Below, piece by piece: positions 45,426 to 54,823 of a stretch of DNA of 64,000 bases. The stretch covers positions 1,364,001 to 1,428,000 of the forward strand of contig NZ_JBFEFL010000001.1 of NCBI RefSeq assembly GCF_040717445.1. The letters are read 5' to 3'. The notes under the pieces are model-generated. The model was not told the DNA's origin. It saw only the letters and a program-made list of their open reading frames with translations, and did not search any database. This DNA is from Qipengyuania sp. JC766 (lineage in GTDB: Bacteria > Pseudomonadota > Alphaproteobacteria > Sphingomonadales > Sphingomonadaceae). The position numbers were made by a program, and so were the translations under genes. Every line of letters begins with the position of its first letter. Position 1 is the stretch's first letter.

Positions 45426-46028
45426 ATGAAGACACGACTTCTCCTGACGCTTGCCCTGCCCGTTTTTTCGCTCGCTGGTCTATCGACGAGTGCATCGGCG
45501 CAGCAGGAAATCGACGCGCCCGATGGCCCATGGACACACCGCGTCGCAAAAGCGGTCTTCCCCCAATATGCGGGTGGCTTCGTTCGCACGCGCGTTACCG
45601 AGTTCAATGCCTCCGGAGACGATGTCGGCGTAGGCTACGGCCTGGAAAGAGGCGACGACGAACTCTTCATCACGGTCTATCTGTACCCGGCCGAACAAGG
45701 TCGCTCTTGCCGGACCGAGATGGACGATACGAAAGCGCCGATCGTGCGCTACGAAGGGGAGACGGAACTCTTCGACCGTCCCGCACCGCCCGTTCCCGCA
45801 CAATCTTCGGGCGAGGCCTACCACGCGCGCTACACCATTCCCGCAAACGGAATGCGCCCGGGATCCCCGGCCTTCGTCTCCGATGCCTATCTGCACTGCC
45901 CCGCAGGTGGCGAATGGATGGTCAAGGTGCGCGCAAGCTGGACCGGTGAGGCCGAGACCTTCCCCGACCTTTCCCCATTGCTGAACGCGATCGGCTGGTC
46001 GCACATGGATACCGGCCCCGCTGCCTAG
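45426..46028 (+). CDS. Secreted hypothetical protein (200 aa)
   Basis: 200 residues with a clear signal peptide (LLLTLALPVFSLAGLSTSASAQ), so likely periplasmic. Two cysteines (SCRTEMDD and LHCPAGG) could form a disulfide. The mature part has alternating strands (DDELFITVYLYPAEQG, YHARYTIPANGMRPG, EWMVKVRASWTG) but no family I recognise. It is a single gene between rpoH and mtgA. Confidence 0.75.
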   Translation: MKTRLLLTLALPVFSLAGLSTSASAQQEIDAPDGPWTHRVAKAVFPQYAGGFVRTRVTEFNASGDDVGVGYGLERGDDELFITVYLYPAEQGRSCRTEMDDTKAPIVRYEGETELFDRPAPPVPAQSSGEAYHARYTIPANGMRPGSPAFVSDAYLHCPAGGEWMVKVRASWTGEAETFPDLSPLLNAIGWSHMDTGPAA

Positions 46029-46110
46029 TATCGGCAAAAGGTCAAACGGGCTGCCTTATCTCGGTCGATCCCTGTTTGGCATACCGGCTCCCCAACGCTA
46101 GGGACGACCG

Positions 46111-46782
46111 ATGGCCCTCCGCCTCGCAATCTTCATCGCGAAATTCATTCTCTGGTTCGTCGGAATCAGCCTCGCTCTGGTGCTGCTGTTCAAGTTCGTC
46201 CCGCCCCCGGCGACGGCGACCATGCTGCTCGACGAAAACGGCTACACGAAGGAATGGCGGCCACTGTCGGGCATCGATCGCAACATGGTCGGCGCGGTGA
46301 TCGCGGCGGAGGACGGCAAGTTCTGCACGCATGACGGCTTCGATCGCGAGGCGATCGAACAGGCGATGCGGGAGAATGCCAAGGGCGGGCGCATACGCGG
46401 CGGCTCCACGATAAGCCAGCAAACCGCCAAGAATGTCTTCCTCTGGCAAGGCGGCGGGTTCTTCCGCAAGGGACTGGAGGCCTGGTTCACGTTCCTGATC
46501 GAGCTTCTCTGGGGCAAGGAGCGGATCATGGAAGTCTATCTGAACGTGGCGGAAACCGGCATCGGGACCTACGGGGTCGAAGCCGGTGCGCAACGCTATT
46601 TCCAACAATCCGCCGCAAGCCTCTCGCCGATCCAGGCAGCCCGTATCGCCGTCAATCTCCCGCTGCCCAAGAAACGCTCGGTTCTCAATCCGCAGGGATG
46701 GCTCAGGCGCCATGGCAACAGCGTCGCCGCGCAGGTTTCCATTGTCCGGCGTGACGGACTGGATTCCTGCATCTATGGGTGA
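46111..46782 (+). CDS. mtgA: Monofunctional biosynthetic peptidoglycan transglycosylase
   Basis: 223 residues; polymerises lipid II into glycan strands. An N-terminal membrane helix (FILWFVGISLALVLLF) anchors the family 51 glycosyltransferase domain. The catalytic Glu67 is in VIAAEDGKFCTHDGFD and the second conserved motif is GGSTISQQTAKNVFLW, followed by KERIMEVYLNVAETG. There is no transpeptidase domain. It overlaps the next gene by 4 bases (GTGA). Confidence 0.95.
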   Translation: MALRLAIFIAKFILWFVGISLALVLLFKFVPPPATATMLLDENGYTKEWRPLSGIDRNMVGAVIAAEDGKFCTHDGFDREAIEQAMRENAKGGRIRGGSTISQQTAKNVFLWQGGGFFRKGLEAWFTFLIELLWGKERIMEVYLNVAETGIGTYGVEAGAQRYFQQSAASLSPIQAARIAVNLPLPKKRSVLNPQGWLRRHGNSVAAQVSIVRRDGLDSCIYG

Positions 46783-47708
46783 TCCCCATGGGCGCGGGGC
46801 ATTCTCATTCACATTCCCACGCGCATGGCGACGGCCATGCGCATGGGCCGACCAACTACGGACCGCGGTTTGCGCTCGGCGTGGTGCTCAACAGTGCCTT
46901 CGTCGTCTTGGAAGCCACTTACGGTTTCCTTTCGGGATCCATGGCGCTCGTAGCGGACGCGGGTCACAATCTTTCGGACGTTCTGGCCCTGCTCCTGGCA
47001 TGGGGCGCTTCCGTCGCGGCGCGCAAACCACGTTCGTCCCGTTACACCTACGGCTACAAGAGTTCGACGATCCTCGCCGCCATGGCGAATGCCTTGCTGC
47101 TGGCGGTAGCCATCGGCATCATCTCGTACGAGACGATGCATCGCTTCGTGAACCCTTCACCGGTCGAAGGCTGGACGATGATCATCGTGGCAGGGATCGG
47201 CATCGTCGTTAATCTCGGCACAGCATTGCTTTTCCTCGGCGGACAGCATGACCTGAACATCCGGGGGGCATTCCTCCACATGGCGGCGGACGCACTCGTT
47301 TCGGTGGGTGTGGTCATTGCCGGCCTGGCGATCCTCCTGACCGGGCTCCCCTGGATAGACCCGCTGGTCAGCCTGCTGATCGTGGCGGTCATTGCATGGG
47401 GGACCTGGGGCCTGGCGCGCGACAGCGTGATGCTCGGCCTCAATGCGGTCCCTGCCGGCATTTCGGAAAGCGAAGTGCGCCAGCACCTAGCCAGCCTCTC
47501 CGGCGTCCAGACGGTTCACGACCTTCACATCTGGCCGATGAGCACGACGGAGACCGCATTGACCGCACACCTCGTCATGCCTGGCGGCCATCCGGGCGAC
47601 GCCTTCCTGGCCGGACTGGCCCGCGATCTCGAACAGCGGTACCGCATCGGCCACACGACCATTCAGGTGGAGCGGGACCGCGACGGATGCGAAACCGGCG
47701 GATGCTGA
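46779..47708 (+). CDS. CDF family divalent-cation (zinc-type) exporter
   Basis: 309 residues. A His-rich N-terminus (GHSHSHSHAHGDGHAHG) binds metal. Six helices follow, with the metal-site aspartates and histidine in ALVADAGHNLSDVLA and FLHMAADALVSVG; the C-terminal ~90 residues form the cytoplasmic ferredoxin-like domain (GVQTVHDLHIWPMSTTE). Family members such as ZitB and CzcD export Zn2+ or Co2+/Cd2+. GTG 46779 overlaps the mtgA stop; ATG 46788 is an alternative start. Confidence 0.92.
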   Translation: MIPMGAGHSHSHSHAHGDGHAHGPTNYGPRFALGVVLNSAFVVLEATYGFLSGSMALVADAGHNLSDVLALLLAWGASVAARKPRSSRYTYGYKSSTILAAMANALLLAVAIGIISYETMHRFVNPSPVEGWTMIIVAGIGIVVNLGTALLFLGGQHDLNIRGAFLHMAADALVSVGVVIAGLAILLTGLPWIDPLVSLLIVAVIAWGTWGLARDSVMLGLNAVPAGISESEVRQHLASLSGVQTVHDLHIWPMSTTETALTAHLVMPGGHPGDAFLAGLARDLEQRYRIGHTTIQVERDRDGCETGGC

Positions 47709-48355
47709 GGCCGGGGTTCAAGTCTTGCATCGCGACCACGCTCGCATGGTCGATCGCCGGCTGCGCTGCCCCGAGCAGCTACATGGGCATCCCCTTCACT
47801 TCCGCGAACGCATCCGAATTTGCGGCACCGGAGCCGCTACGGGCGAGGCGTGACGAAGACCTGCGCCTGCTCGTGCAGTACGTGAATACCGGCTGCCTCG
47901 TCGACAGGGACGACCCGGCGGCCATCGACTTGCGGACGCCCGAGACGATCGCGGCCTGCCGGGTAATCGAACACGATCTCGCACTGGCCGGGTTCCCGAT
48001 CACCGAACTGCCGTCCATGTTCGACTATTCGGCCTACCCGCTCTCAAGGCTCGCGCAATCGGCCAGCACGGGCAACAAGAGCGCGCAACTGGAACTGGGC
48101 CTGCGGTTCGAAGCTGGCCGCGATGTTCCCGTCGATTACGAGAAGGCACGCGAACTTTATGCGTCCGCTGCCAGGACATCCTGCGGTCCGGTCTGGGTAT
48201 ACGTCCCGCCAGTGGGGAACGGGACCAGCGGCAGGACGATGCAGGTCGACACAGGTCCTTTGCAGCCCGGCCTGGCCGTGGCAAAGCGCCATCTCGAAGC
48301 GCTGGATCGCAAGCTGTGCGATGCAGGCGAAGCCAGGAGATGTGCAGGATCATGA
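47702..48355 (+). CDS. Lipoprotein with one Sel1-like repeat
   Basis: 217 residues. It starts MLRPGFKSCIATT and the lipobox AWSIAGC follows, so it is a lipoprotein. The middle (LAQSASTGNKSAQLELGLRF then VDYEKARELYASAA) resembles one Sel1/TPR-type repeat. Four cysteines in the mature part may form disulfides. ATG 47687 is an alternative start. It overlaps the CDF gene at its start by seven bases and the sigma-factor gene at its end by four. Function unknown. Confidence 0.75.
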   Translation: MLRPGFKSCIATTLAWSIAGCAAPSSYMGIPFTSANASEFAAPEPLRARRDEDLRLLVQYVNTGCLVDRDDPAAIDLRTPETIAACRVIEHDLALAGFPITELPSMFDYSAYPLSRLAQSASTGNKSAQLELGLRFEAGRDVPVDYEKARELYASAARTSCGPVWVYVPPVGNGTSGRTMQVDTGPLQPGLAVAKRHLEALDRKLCDAGEARRCAGS

Positions 48356-48918
48356 GCGAGGCGCAAAGCGCGCGCGATGCCCTGAAGGCCGCCATGCTTC
48401 GTATCGCGAAGGGCGATACCGATGCGCTGGAGCAGGTCTACCGCGCGACGCATATGAAGCTTTTCGGCATCTGCCTTCGTATCTTGGGCGACCGAAAGGA
48501 GGCCGAAGACGCTTTGCAGGATGTGTATGTGACGCTCTGGCGCCGCGCCGACCGCTACGATGCGGAGCGCGCCAGCCCGATAACCTGGCTCGCCACGTTC
48601 GCCCGCAACCGGGCGATCGATCGTCTGCGCACGGGCAAGGTTCGTCGCGGTGCTGTCCCGCTCGAAGAGGCCGGGCGTATCGAGGACGATACCCCTTCGG
48701 CGGACCAGCGCATGATCGATGCCGAGCGTTCGGCGCGCATCCATTCGTGTATCGAGGAGCTCGAGAACAGGCAGCGCGATGCGATCAGAAGTGCCTATTT
48801 CGAAGGCCGCACCTATGCCGAACTGGCCACCAAGGTCGATGTGCCGCTCGGCACGATGAAAAGCTGGATCCGCCGGGGTCTCATGAAGCTGCGTACATGC
48901 ATGGAGAGGGGCGAATGA
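48352..48918 (+). CDS. ECF sigma factor (SigK-like)
   Basis: 188 residues with only regions 2 and 4. Region 2: HMKLFGICLRILGDRKEAED and ALQDVYVTLWRRADRYD, then PITWLATFARNRAIDRLR. Region 4: RQRDAIRSAYFEGRTYAELA and PLGTMKSWIRRGLMKLR (helix-turn-helix). It is followed at a 4-base overlap by an RskA-like anti-sigma gene, the arrangement of SigK systems. It starts ATGA over the stop of the lipoprotein gene. Confidence 0.9.
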   Translation: MSEAQSARDALKAAMLRIAKGDTDALEQVYRATHMKLFGICLRILGDRKEAEDALQDVYVTLWRRADRYDAERASPITWLATFARNRAIDRLRTGKVRRGAVPLEEAGRIEDDTPSADQRMIDAERSARIHSCIEELENRQRDAIRSAYFEGRTYAELATKVDVPLGTMKSWIRRGLMKLRTCMERGE

Positions 48919-49640
48919 ACGACGACGAGCGCCCCGACCTGATCCTCGCTGCCGAATATGCCGTCGGCCTGCTGGAGGGAGAGGAACTTCTCTCCTTCCG
49001 CGCACGTATGGCAAGGGAGCCCGAGCTCGAAGCCGAAGTCGCGTTCTGGGAAACGCGCTTGGCACCGCTGCTGGACGAGGTGTCCGGCGGTCGACCCGAC
49101 CGAACGGTATGGGACAGAATTGCGGCAGAGATCGGATCAGGGGGCTGCGGCGGAGAAGTCGTCCGAATGAGGCGCCAGATCACCTTCTGGCAGAGGGCGG
49201 CGGCCGCCGCCTCGGTTGCAGCCGTCGCGGCGATGGCGCTGGTGCTGTTCCAGCTTTCGCCTGCAACACCGCCGCAAACGCCGCGGGAAACGCCGGAATC
49301 CGAGGCGCCGCTGGTTGCGTCGATCCCGATCGGCGATACGCCCTTGCGACTGGGAGTGACGTTCCTTCCGGATCGCGAGGAGATGCTGGTTTCCGCCAGC
49401 GGCCTGACGGCGGACGGCGTCCACGATCACGAGTTGTGGCTCGTACCCGCAGCTGGCGATCCCCTGTCACTCGGCGTCGTCGCGCCGGGCGAGGAACGGC
49501 GTATGCCGATCGATCCCGCACTGGCGGAACTGATCGGGGACGGATCGCGGATGGTCCTGACCCGCGAGCCGATCGGCGGGAAGCCGCCCGCCGCGCAAGC
49601 CGGCCCGGTCGTGGCCGAGGGCTCCTTCTCCACCACCTGA
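48915..49640 (+). CDS. RskA-like membrane anti-sigma factor
   Basis: 241 residues. The N-terminal ~75 residues are the anti-sigma domain (AAEYAVGLLEGEELLSFRAR ... EVAFWETRLAPLLDEV); a single helix follows (AAAAASVAAVAAMALVLFQLS), and a periplasmic RskA-type domain ends the chain (MLVSASGLTADGVHDHELWL, EPIGGKPPAAQAGPVV). It should hold the sigma factor encoded just upstream at the inner membrane until a signal releases it. Confidence 0.88.
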   Translation: MNDDERPDLILAAEYAVGLLEGEELLSFRARMAREPELEAEVAFWETRLAPLLDEVSGGRPDRTVWDRIAAEIGSGGCGGEVVRMRRQITFWQRAAAAASVAAVAAMALVLFQLSPATPPQTPRETPESEAPLVASIPIGDTPLRLGVTFLPDREEMLVSASGLTADGVHDHELWLVPAAGDPLSLGVVAPGEERRMPIDPALAELIGDGSRMVLTREPIGGKPPAAQAGPVVAEGSFSTT

Positions 49641-49648
49641 CATTTTTT

Positions 49649-49674
49649 GCATCCATCGAGCGGCGGGCTTCGTA
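49649..49674 (+). promoter_or_regulatory. Candidate ECF promoter of the fasciclin gene
   Basis: GCATCC (49649-49654), 16-base spacer, CGTA (49671-49674), 50 bases before the fasciclin ATG. The -35 shares CATCC with the mycobacterial SigK motif (CCATCC), but the -10 differs. Confidence 0.4.
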
Positions 49675-49723
49675 GCTCCTCGTGCAAGACCGGACGGGCT
49701 TGCGCGAACAGAGGAGTATCCGA

Positions 49724-50287
49724 ATGCCCTTCGTAAATCGCTTGAAGACCGCCACCCTTGCCGCCGCCGTCGCGATCGGAGCGACCGGCTTTGCCGGCAA
49801 GCCCGCGATGGCCGATCATCACGGATCGCATGGTCAGGCGGAGTCGAACATCGTCCAGACCGCCATGGGAACAGGCGTCCACGAAACGCTGGTGACTGCA
49901 GTGAAGGCGGCGGACCTCGTGGACACGCTTTCCGGACCGGGCCCCTTCACCGTCTTCGCGCCGACCGACACCGCGTTCGCGAAACTTCCGGACGGGACGG
50001 TCGCCTCCCTAGTGATGCCGGCGAACAAGGATCAGCTGACCGACATCCTGACCTATCATGTGATTGCCGGCAACGTATCCTCCGCCGATCTCGCGGCGCT
50101 CGTCCGTCGGCATGGCGGAAGCGCAAGTATCGAGACCCTCGCGGGCGAAGAACTTTCCGCACGGCTTTCCGGTGACACCATCGTGATCACCGACGGCGCC
50201 GGTCGATCGACTGCGGTCACGCAAGCCGATGTGCGCACGTCCAACGGCACCATCCATGTCACCGACGGGGTCTTTCTTCCCGGCTGA
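49724..50287 (+). CDS. Secreted fasciclin-domain protein
   Basis: 187 residues. Signal peptide ends near PAMADHH. A single FAS1 domain follows (about 45-187): HETLVTAVKAADLVDTLSG, GPFTVFAPTDTAFAKLP, LTDILTYHVIAGNVSS, TIHVTDGVFLP, with the conserved FAPTDxAF and YHV motifs. Such proteins mediate adhesion or matrix contact. AGAGGAG precedes the ATG. It lies downstream of the sigma/anti-sigma pair. Confidence 0.92.
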   Translation: MPFVNRLKTATLAAAVAIGATGFAGKPAMADHHGSHGQAESNIVQTAMGTGVHETLVTAVKAADLVDTLSGPGPFTVFAPTDTAFAKLPDGTVASLVMPANKDQLTDILTYHVIAGNVSSADLAALVRRHGGSASIETLAGEELSARLSGDTIVITDGAGRSTAVTQADVRTSNGTIHVTDGVFLPG

Positions 50288-50339
50288 GTGACCAATTCCC
50301 CGGGCGTTGCCTGAAACCCACGCAAGGCAGCGCCTTCTT

Positions 50340-50383
50340 GGCCCGTCCGACCCCTCCTCCTTGGGTCGGGCGGGTCCTTTTTC
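50340..50383 (+). terminator. Terminator of the fasciclin unit
   Basis: 12-bp stem 50342-50353 with 50363-50374, one wobble pair, followed by TCCTTTTT. It ends at the stop of the convergent DUF2939 gene and could also work in the other direction. Confidence 0.8.
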
Positions 50384-50936
50384 ACATGCGTTCAGAAGCC
50401 GGGCGCTCGAGTTCCGGGATCTCGATCTCGACGAGCTTCCAGGACAATCCCTCGCGTTCGAAGACGAGGCGTGGTGCGGTTTCCGCGTCGATGTCATCGG
50501 TTTCCGGGATCGCCCGAAAACGTGACAGGCCATCGCGTTCGATACGCCAGTCGATCGGTTCCTGCGCGGCATCACCTGCCGGCGCGGCTTCGATCAGCCC
50601 CGATCTTGCCTGCCCTTCGCGCACGACCGACCCGATGACTTCGGGTGTCACAATATTGTCGACCATGCCGTCGATCACGACCATGCCCAAGGCCGCGCCA
50701 AGCTTTTCGCCACCCGATCCGGTCTCGGAGGCAAGCTCGGCCTGCATCCTGGCGCGCAGGTCGGCCTTCATTTCCGTGCGAACGGAATCGAAATCTACGC
50801 GCGCCTCGATCGCCTCGCTGTCACCGGCCACGACCGCATCGCGCAGGCCGTTCATCGCCAACCACGGCGCCGCCACATACCAGCCGACGACGCCCAGAAG
50901 GACGAGCGCCATAACCCCGACGATCCATTTCTTCAT
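50382..50936 (-). CDS. DUF2939 domain protein
   Basis: 184 residues. One N-terminal helix (WIVGVMALVLLGVVGWYVAAP) exports or anchors it. The rest shows the DUF2939 pattern: LAMNGLRDAVVAGDSEAIEA, then RVDFDSVRTEMKADLRARM, and a C-terminal strand pair (TAPRLVFEREGLSWKLVEIE). Function unknown. It is transcribed in the same direction as clpX, 41 bases downstream. Confidence 0.8.
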   Translation of the reverse strand: MKKWIVGVMALVLLGVVGWYVAAPWLAMNGLRDAVVAGDSEAIEARVDFDSVRTEMKADLRARMQAELASETGSGGEKLGAALGMVVIDGMVDNIVTPEVIGSVVREGQARSGLIEAAPAGDAAQEPIDWRIERDGLSRFRAIPETDDIDAETAPRLVFEREGLSWKLVEIEIPELERPASERM

Positions 50937-50977
50937 TTAAAGGTGCCTCCCCTGTGCCAAGAAGGGAGGGCGGCGAA

Positions 50978-52234
50978 CTAGGCCGCTTCTTCCTTCTCGG
51001 CGTGAACCTGGACCGGTTCCTTGCGTCCGTCCACGACGTCCTTGTCGACGACGATCTCCGCGACACCTTCCATGTCGGGCAGGTCGAACATGGTGTCGAG
51101 CAGGATACCTTCGACGATGGACCGAAGGCCGCGCGCGCCGGTCTTGCGCTGGATCGCTTTCTCGGCAATCGCGCGCAGCGCTTCGTCGGTGAAGGTCAGT
51201 TCCACGTCTTCCAGTTCGAAGAGCTTCGCATACTGCTTGGCGATCGCGTTTTTCGGTTCCTGGAGGATGGTCACGAGCGCATCGACGTCGAGGTCGTGCA
51301 GGGTCGCGATAACCGGCAGACGACCGACGAATTCGGGAATGAGACCGAATTTCAGGAGGTCTTCCGGTTCGCACTTCTGCAGGAGCTCACCCACGCGGCG
51401 CTTGTCCGGATCGGCGACATGCGCGCCGAACCCGATGGAACGCTTCTGCAGTCGGTCCGCAATGATCTTGTCAAGACCGGCGAAGGCACCGCCACAGATG
51501 AACAGGATGTTGGTCGTGTCGACCTGAAGAAATTCCTGCTGCGGGTGCTTGCGGCCACCCTGCGGCGGAACGGACGCGGTGGTCCCTTCCATCAGCTTGA
51601 GCAACGCCTGCTGCACACCCTCGCCCGAGACGTCGCGCGTGATCGAGGGATTTTCGGCCTTGCGCGTGATCTTGTCGATCTCGTCGATGTAGACGATGCC
51701 GTGCTGGGCCTTGTCGACGTTGTAGTCGCTCGCCTGCAGCAGCTTGAGGATGATGTTTTCGACATCCTCACCCACATAGCCGGCCTCGGTCAGGGTGGTG
51801 GCGTCGGCCATGGTGAAGGGCACGTCGAAAGTGCGCGCCAGCGTCTGGGCCAGCAGCGTCTTGCCGCAACCGGTCGGTCCGACGAGCAGAATGTTCGACT
51901 TCGCCAGTTCGACGTCGCCCGCCTTGCCGGCGTGCTTCAGGCGCTTGTAGTGGTTGTGCACCGCGACGCTCAGCACGCGCTTGGCGCGGTCCTGACCGAT
52001 CACGTAGTCGTTGAGGGTGCCGAAAATCTCGCTAGGCGGCGGAACTTCGCCTTCCTTGCGACCGGTCAGGCCGGCCTTGGTTTCCTCGCGGATGATGTCG
52101 TTGCACAGCTCGACGCATTCATCGCAGATGAACACGGTCGGGCCGGCGATCAGTTTGCGCACTTCGTGCTGCGACTTGCCGCAAAAGCTGCAATACAGCG
52201 TCGACTTGCTATCGGTACCACTCAATTTGGTCAT
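50978..52234 (-). CDS. clpX: ClpX, ATPase subunit of ClpXP protease
   Basis: 418-residue AAA+ unfoldase that recognises tagged proteins and feeds them into ClpP. The N-terminal zinc-binding domain has [14 protein letters not shown] and [10 protein letters not shown]; Walker A is GPTGCGKT, Walker B VYIDEIDK, and the IGF loop that docks on ClpP is in [10 protein letters not shown]. Pore loop GYVGEDVE is present. It follows clpP on the same strand with a 177-bp gap. Confidence 0.98.
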   Translation of the reverse strand: MTKLSGTDSKSTLYCSFCGKSQHEVRKLIAGPTVFICDECVELCNDIIREETKAGLTGRKEGEVPPPSEIFGTLNDYVIGQDRAKRVLSVAVHNHYKRLKHAGKAGDVELAKSNILLVGPTGCGKTLLAQTLARTFDVPFTMADATTLTEAGYVGEDVENIILKLLQASDYNVDKAQHGIVYIDEIDKITRKAENPSITRDVSGEGVQQALLKLMEGTTASVPPQGGRKHPQQEFLQVDTTNILFICGGAFAGLDKIIADRLQKRSIGFGAHVADPDKRRVGELLQKCEPEDLLKFGLIPEFVGRLPVIATLHDLDVDALVTILQEPKNAIAKQYAKLFELEDVELTFTDEALRAIAEKAIQRKTGARGLRSIVEGILLDTMFDLPDMEGVAEIVVDKDVVDGRKEPVQVHAEKEEAA

Positions 52235-52411
52235 ATCCCATTTCCCGAATCGCCTACCGGTCCCGGTCCGGTGGGATTCCTCCGACTCTAAAGCCGGAAT
52301 GATTTAATTCAACAGCCGCCCCTAGCAGCGCCCACCTTGCCCTCGCCTGAAACGGCAGGGTTTCCAAAGCGTGAAGCGTGCAAGGGGCCGCCATTCGCGG
52401 CCTGCGGCCCC

Positions 52412-53116
52412 TTATTCGGGGGCGCCGCCGGAACCTTCGGTCTCGTCGATCTTGTCGCTGTCCGGGCGAGTTTCGAAGACCTTGTCAACAATCCCGAACT
52501 TCATCGCCTCGTCGGCTTCGAGGAAGGTATCGCGGTCCATCGCCTTCTCGATCTCGTCGAGGCTCTGGCCGGTATACTTCACGTAGAGTTCGTTCATGCG
52601 CTTCTTGATGCGCAGGATCTCGCGCGCCTGGATCTCGATGTCCGATGCCATGCCGCGGGCCCCGCCGCTCGGCTGGTGCACCATGATCCGTGCATTGGGC
52701 AGAGCGATGCGCATGCCCGGCTCGCCCGCGGCCAGCAGGAAGCTGCCCATGGACGCAGCCTGCCCCATGCACACGGTGGACACGCGCGGCTTGATGTACT
52801 GCATCGTGTCGTGGATCGCCATGCCGGCCGTCACCACGCCGCCGGGCGAGTTGATGTACATGCTGATGGGCTTGGACGGGTTCTCACTCTCGAGGAACAG
52901 CAGCTGCGCCGTGATGAGCGAAGCCATGCCGTCTTCCACCTGACCGGTTACGAAGACGATGCGTTCGCGCAGAAGGCGGCTGAAAATGTCGAAGCTGCGT
53001 TCGCCGCGGCTGGTCTGTTCCACCACCACGGGCACGAGTGCGCCGGTGACGGGATCGCGCGTGAACTGGCCTTGGGCACCGTATGTTTCGCCAAGCTGCG
53101 CGGACAGGTCGATCAT
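52412..53116 (-). CDS. clpP: ClpP, proteolytic subunit of ClpXP
   Basis: 234-residue serine peptidase that forms the double-ring chamber. The triad is Ser122 ([10 protein letters not shown]), His147 (IMVHQPSGG) and Asp196 (MDRDTFLE). [19 protein letters not shown] and the handle helix [19 protein letters not shown] are typical. AAGGAA lies 6 bases before the ATG at 53116. A candidate heat-shock promoter lies upstream. Confidence 0.98.
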   Translation of the reverse strand: MIDLSAQLGETYGAQGQFTRDPVTGALVPVVVEQTSRGERSFDIFSRLLRERIVFVTGQVEDGMASLITAQLLFLESENPSKPISMYINSPGGVVTAGMAIHDTMQYIKPRVSTVCMGQAASMGSFLLAAGEPGMRIALPNARIMVHQPSGGARGMASDIEIQAREILRIKKRMNELYVKYTGQSLDEIEKAMDRDTFLEADEAMKFGIVDKVFETRPDSDKIDETEGSGGAPE

Positions 53117-53144
53117 GGAAATTCCTTTGGTCTGGGTCGGCACG

Positions 53145-53175
53145 CTATGTCGCGTGCGCCCGGTCGAAGTTCAAG
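53145..53175 (-). promoter_or_regulatory. Candidate sigma-32 promoter of clpP
   Basis: Minus strand: CTTGAAC (53169-53175), 16-base spacer, CGACATAG (53145-53152), 28 bases before the ATG. The -35 is nearly perfect; the -10 is partial and the spacer is at the long end. Confidence 0.4.
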
Positions 53176-53225
53176 GGCGTTTACCCTGCTTGACGACAGG
53201 TGCGATTTGGGACGACGGTGGAACC

Positions 53226-54791
53226 ATGAAAAAATCCATTCGCGTTCTGACGCTTGCCATGATCCCTCTCTTGTTGGGACCTGCCCTCGCCTCACCGGCA
53301 TTCGGGCAAGACGCCCCGACGGAGGGGGATTCCATCGTGCTCGTCGAGATGCCGATCGAGGCCGGTGTCGTCGCGGAAGATCAGCTTGCGCGGATCGCGC
53401 GAATGGACGATGCCGGTCCGATGCTCAACGCGGTCATCGCCACCAACCCGAACGCCGCCAGCGAAGCGAGCGCCGCGCTCGCCGCAGACCTGCCGCTTCG
53501 CGGCCGCACGATGCTGGTGAAGGACAACATCGAGACCCGCGAACTGCCGACCACGGCCGGCAGCCTTGCGCTCAGGGACAACCGCACCGGCCGGGACGCG
53601 CCGCTTATCGCGAACCTGCGCCGCAATGGCGGCGTGGTGCTGGGCAAGACGAACCTGTCCGAATGGGCCAATATCCGCAGCAACGAGTCCACCAGCGGCT
53701 GGAGCGCGGTCGGCGGACTCACGCGAAATCCGTTCGCGATCGACCGCAATTCCTGCGGGTCTTCTTCGGGTAGCGGGGCCGCGGTTGCGGCGGGCTTCGC
53801 ATGGGCCGCGATCGGGACCGAGACCAATGGCTCGATCACCTGCCCTGCCAGCATCAACGGCATCGTCGGTTTCAAGCCGAGTGTTGGCCTCGTGTCCCGC
53901 ACCCATGTCGTGCCGATCTCCAGCACGCAGGATACCGCCGGACCGATGGCGCGGAGCGTGGCCGATGCGGCGAAATTGCTGAGTGCCATCGCGGGGGAAG
54001 ACACGGCCGATCCGGTCACCCGGACGGTGCCGAACCGGGTGGCCGACTATTCGCAAGGCCTGGCGGAATATTCGCTCGAAGGTGTCCGCATCGGCGTGAT
54101 GCGGAACCAGATCGGGGACGACGACCGGGTTCGCGAAGTCTTCGAAGCGGCACTGGCCGACATGGAAGCGGCCGGGGCCGTGCTGGTCGATATCGAATTC
54201 GAGCCGGACAGCCAGATGTACGGGGACAGCTTCACCGTCCTGATGTTCGAACTGCGCGAGGAGATGGGCCGGTATCTTGCCTCCATCCCGCCCATCGGCG
54301 GAGACGAGACGGCCACGCCCCGGAACCTCGCCGACCTGATTGCCTTCAACGAAGCCAATGCCGGTACCGAACTGCGCTGGTTCGACCAGGATCTGTTCGA
54401 GCTTGCCGAGAGTACGACCGACCGCGAGGCCTACGAGGAAGCCCGGGCGAACGCCGTGCGCATCGCCGGCGAGGAAACTCTCGACGTGCTGCTGGCGGAC
54501 AACCAGGTCCGCTTCCTGGTCGCGCCGACGCGCGGGCCTGCGTGGATGAGCGATCTCGTCCTCGGCGACCAGTTCAACGGCAGCATCGGGTTCGGCAGTC
54601 CGGCGGCGATTGCGGGCTATCCGCACCTGACCGTGCCCATGGGCGACGTGGAAGGCCTGCCGGTCGGCATCAGCTTCTTCGGCGCGAAATGGGCCGACCA
54701 TGACGTGCTGAAGGCCGGCGCTGCCTACGAGCGCGCCCGCACGGCGGACTTGCCGGAACCGACATTCGAACGCTGGGCGCCAAGAGACTAG
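53226..54791 (+). CDS. Secreted amidase-signature family protein
   Basis: 521 residues with a signal peptide (LTLAMIPLLLGPALASPAFGQ), so exported. The amidase signature is present: catalytic Lys in MLVKDNIETREL, the Gly/Ser stretch SCGSSSGSGAAVAAGFA and the nucleophile region IGTETNGSITCPAS, giving the Ser-Ser-Lys triad. Unlike GatA it has no operon partner subunits and the signal peptide points to the periplasm. Substrate unknown. It is divergent from clpP, 109 bases apart. Confidence 0.88.
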   Translation: MKKSIRVLTLAMIPLLLGPALASPAFGQDAPTEGDSIVLVEMPIEAGVVAEDQLARIARMDDAGPMLNAVIATNPNAASEASAALAADLPLRGRTMLVKDNIETRELPTTAGSLALRDNRTGRDAPLIANLRRNGGVVLGKTNLSEWANIRSNESTSGWSAVGGLTRNPFAIDRNSCGSSSGSGAAVAAGFAWAAIGTETNGSITCPASINGIVGFKPSVGLVSRTHVVPISSTQDTAGPMARSVADAAKLLSAIAGEDTADPVTRTVPNRVADYSQGLAEYSLEGVRIGVMRNQIGDDDRVREVFEAALADMEAAGAVLVDIEFEPDSQMYGDSFTVLMFELREEMGRYLASIPPIGGDETATPRNLADLIAFNEANAGTELRWFDQDLFELAESTTDREAYEEARANAVRIAGEETLDVLLADNQVRFLVAPTRGPAWMSDLVLGDQFNGSIGFGSPAAIAGYPHLTVPMGDVEGLPVGISFFGAKWADHDVLKAGAAYERARTADLPEPTFERWAPRD

Positions 54792-54823
54792 CCGCCCCTT
54801 CCTTTTGCTCTAAGAACGGAGCG

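Noticed and set aside
52382-52413. Hairpin at the clpP stop
   Set aside because: Ten-base stem (52382-52391 with 52404-52413) but no T-tract on the minus strand and it overlaps the stop codon, so terminator status is doubtful.
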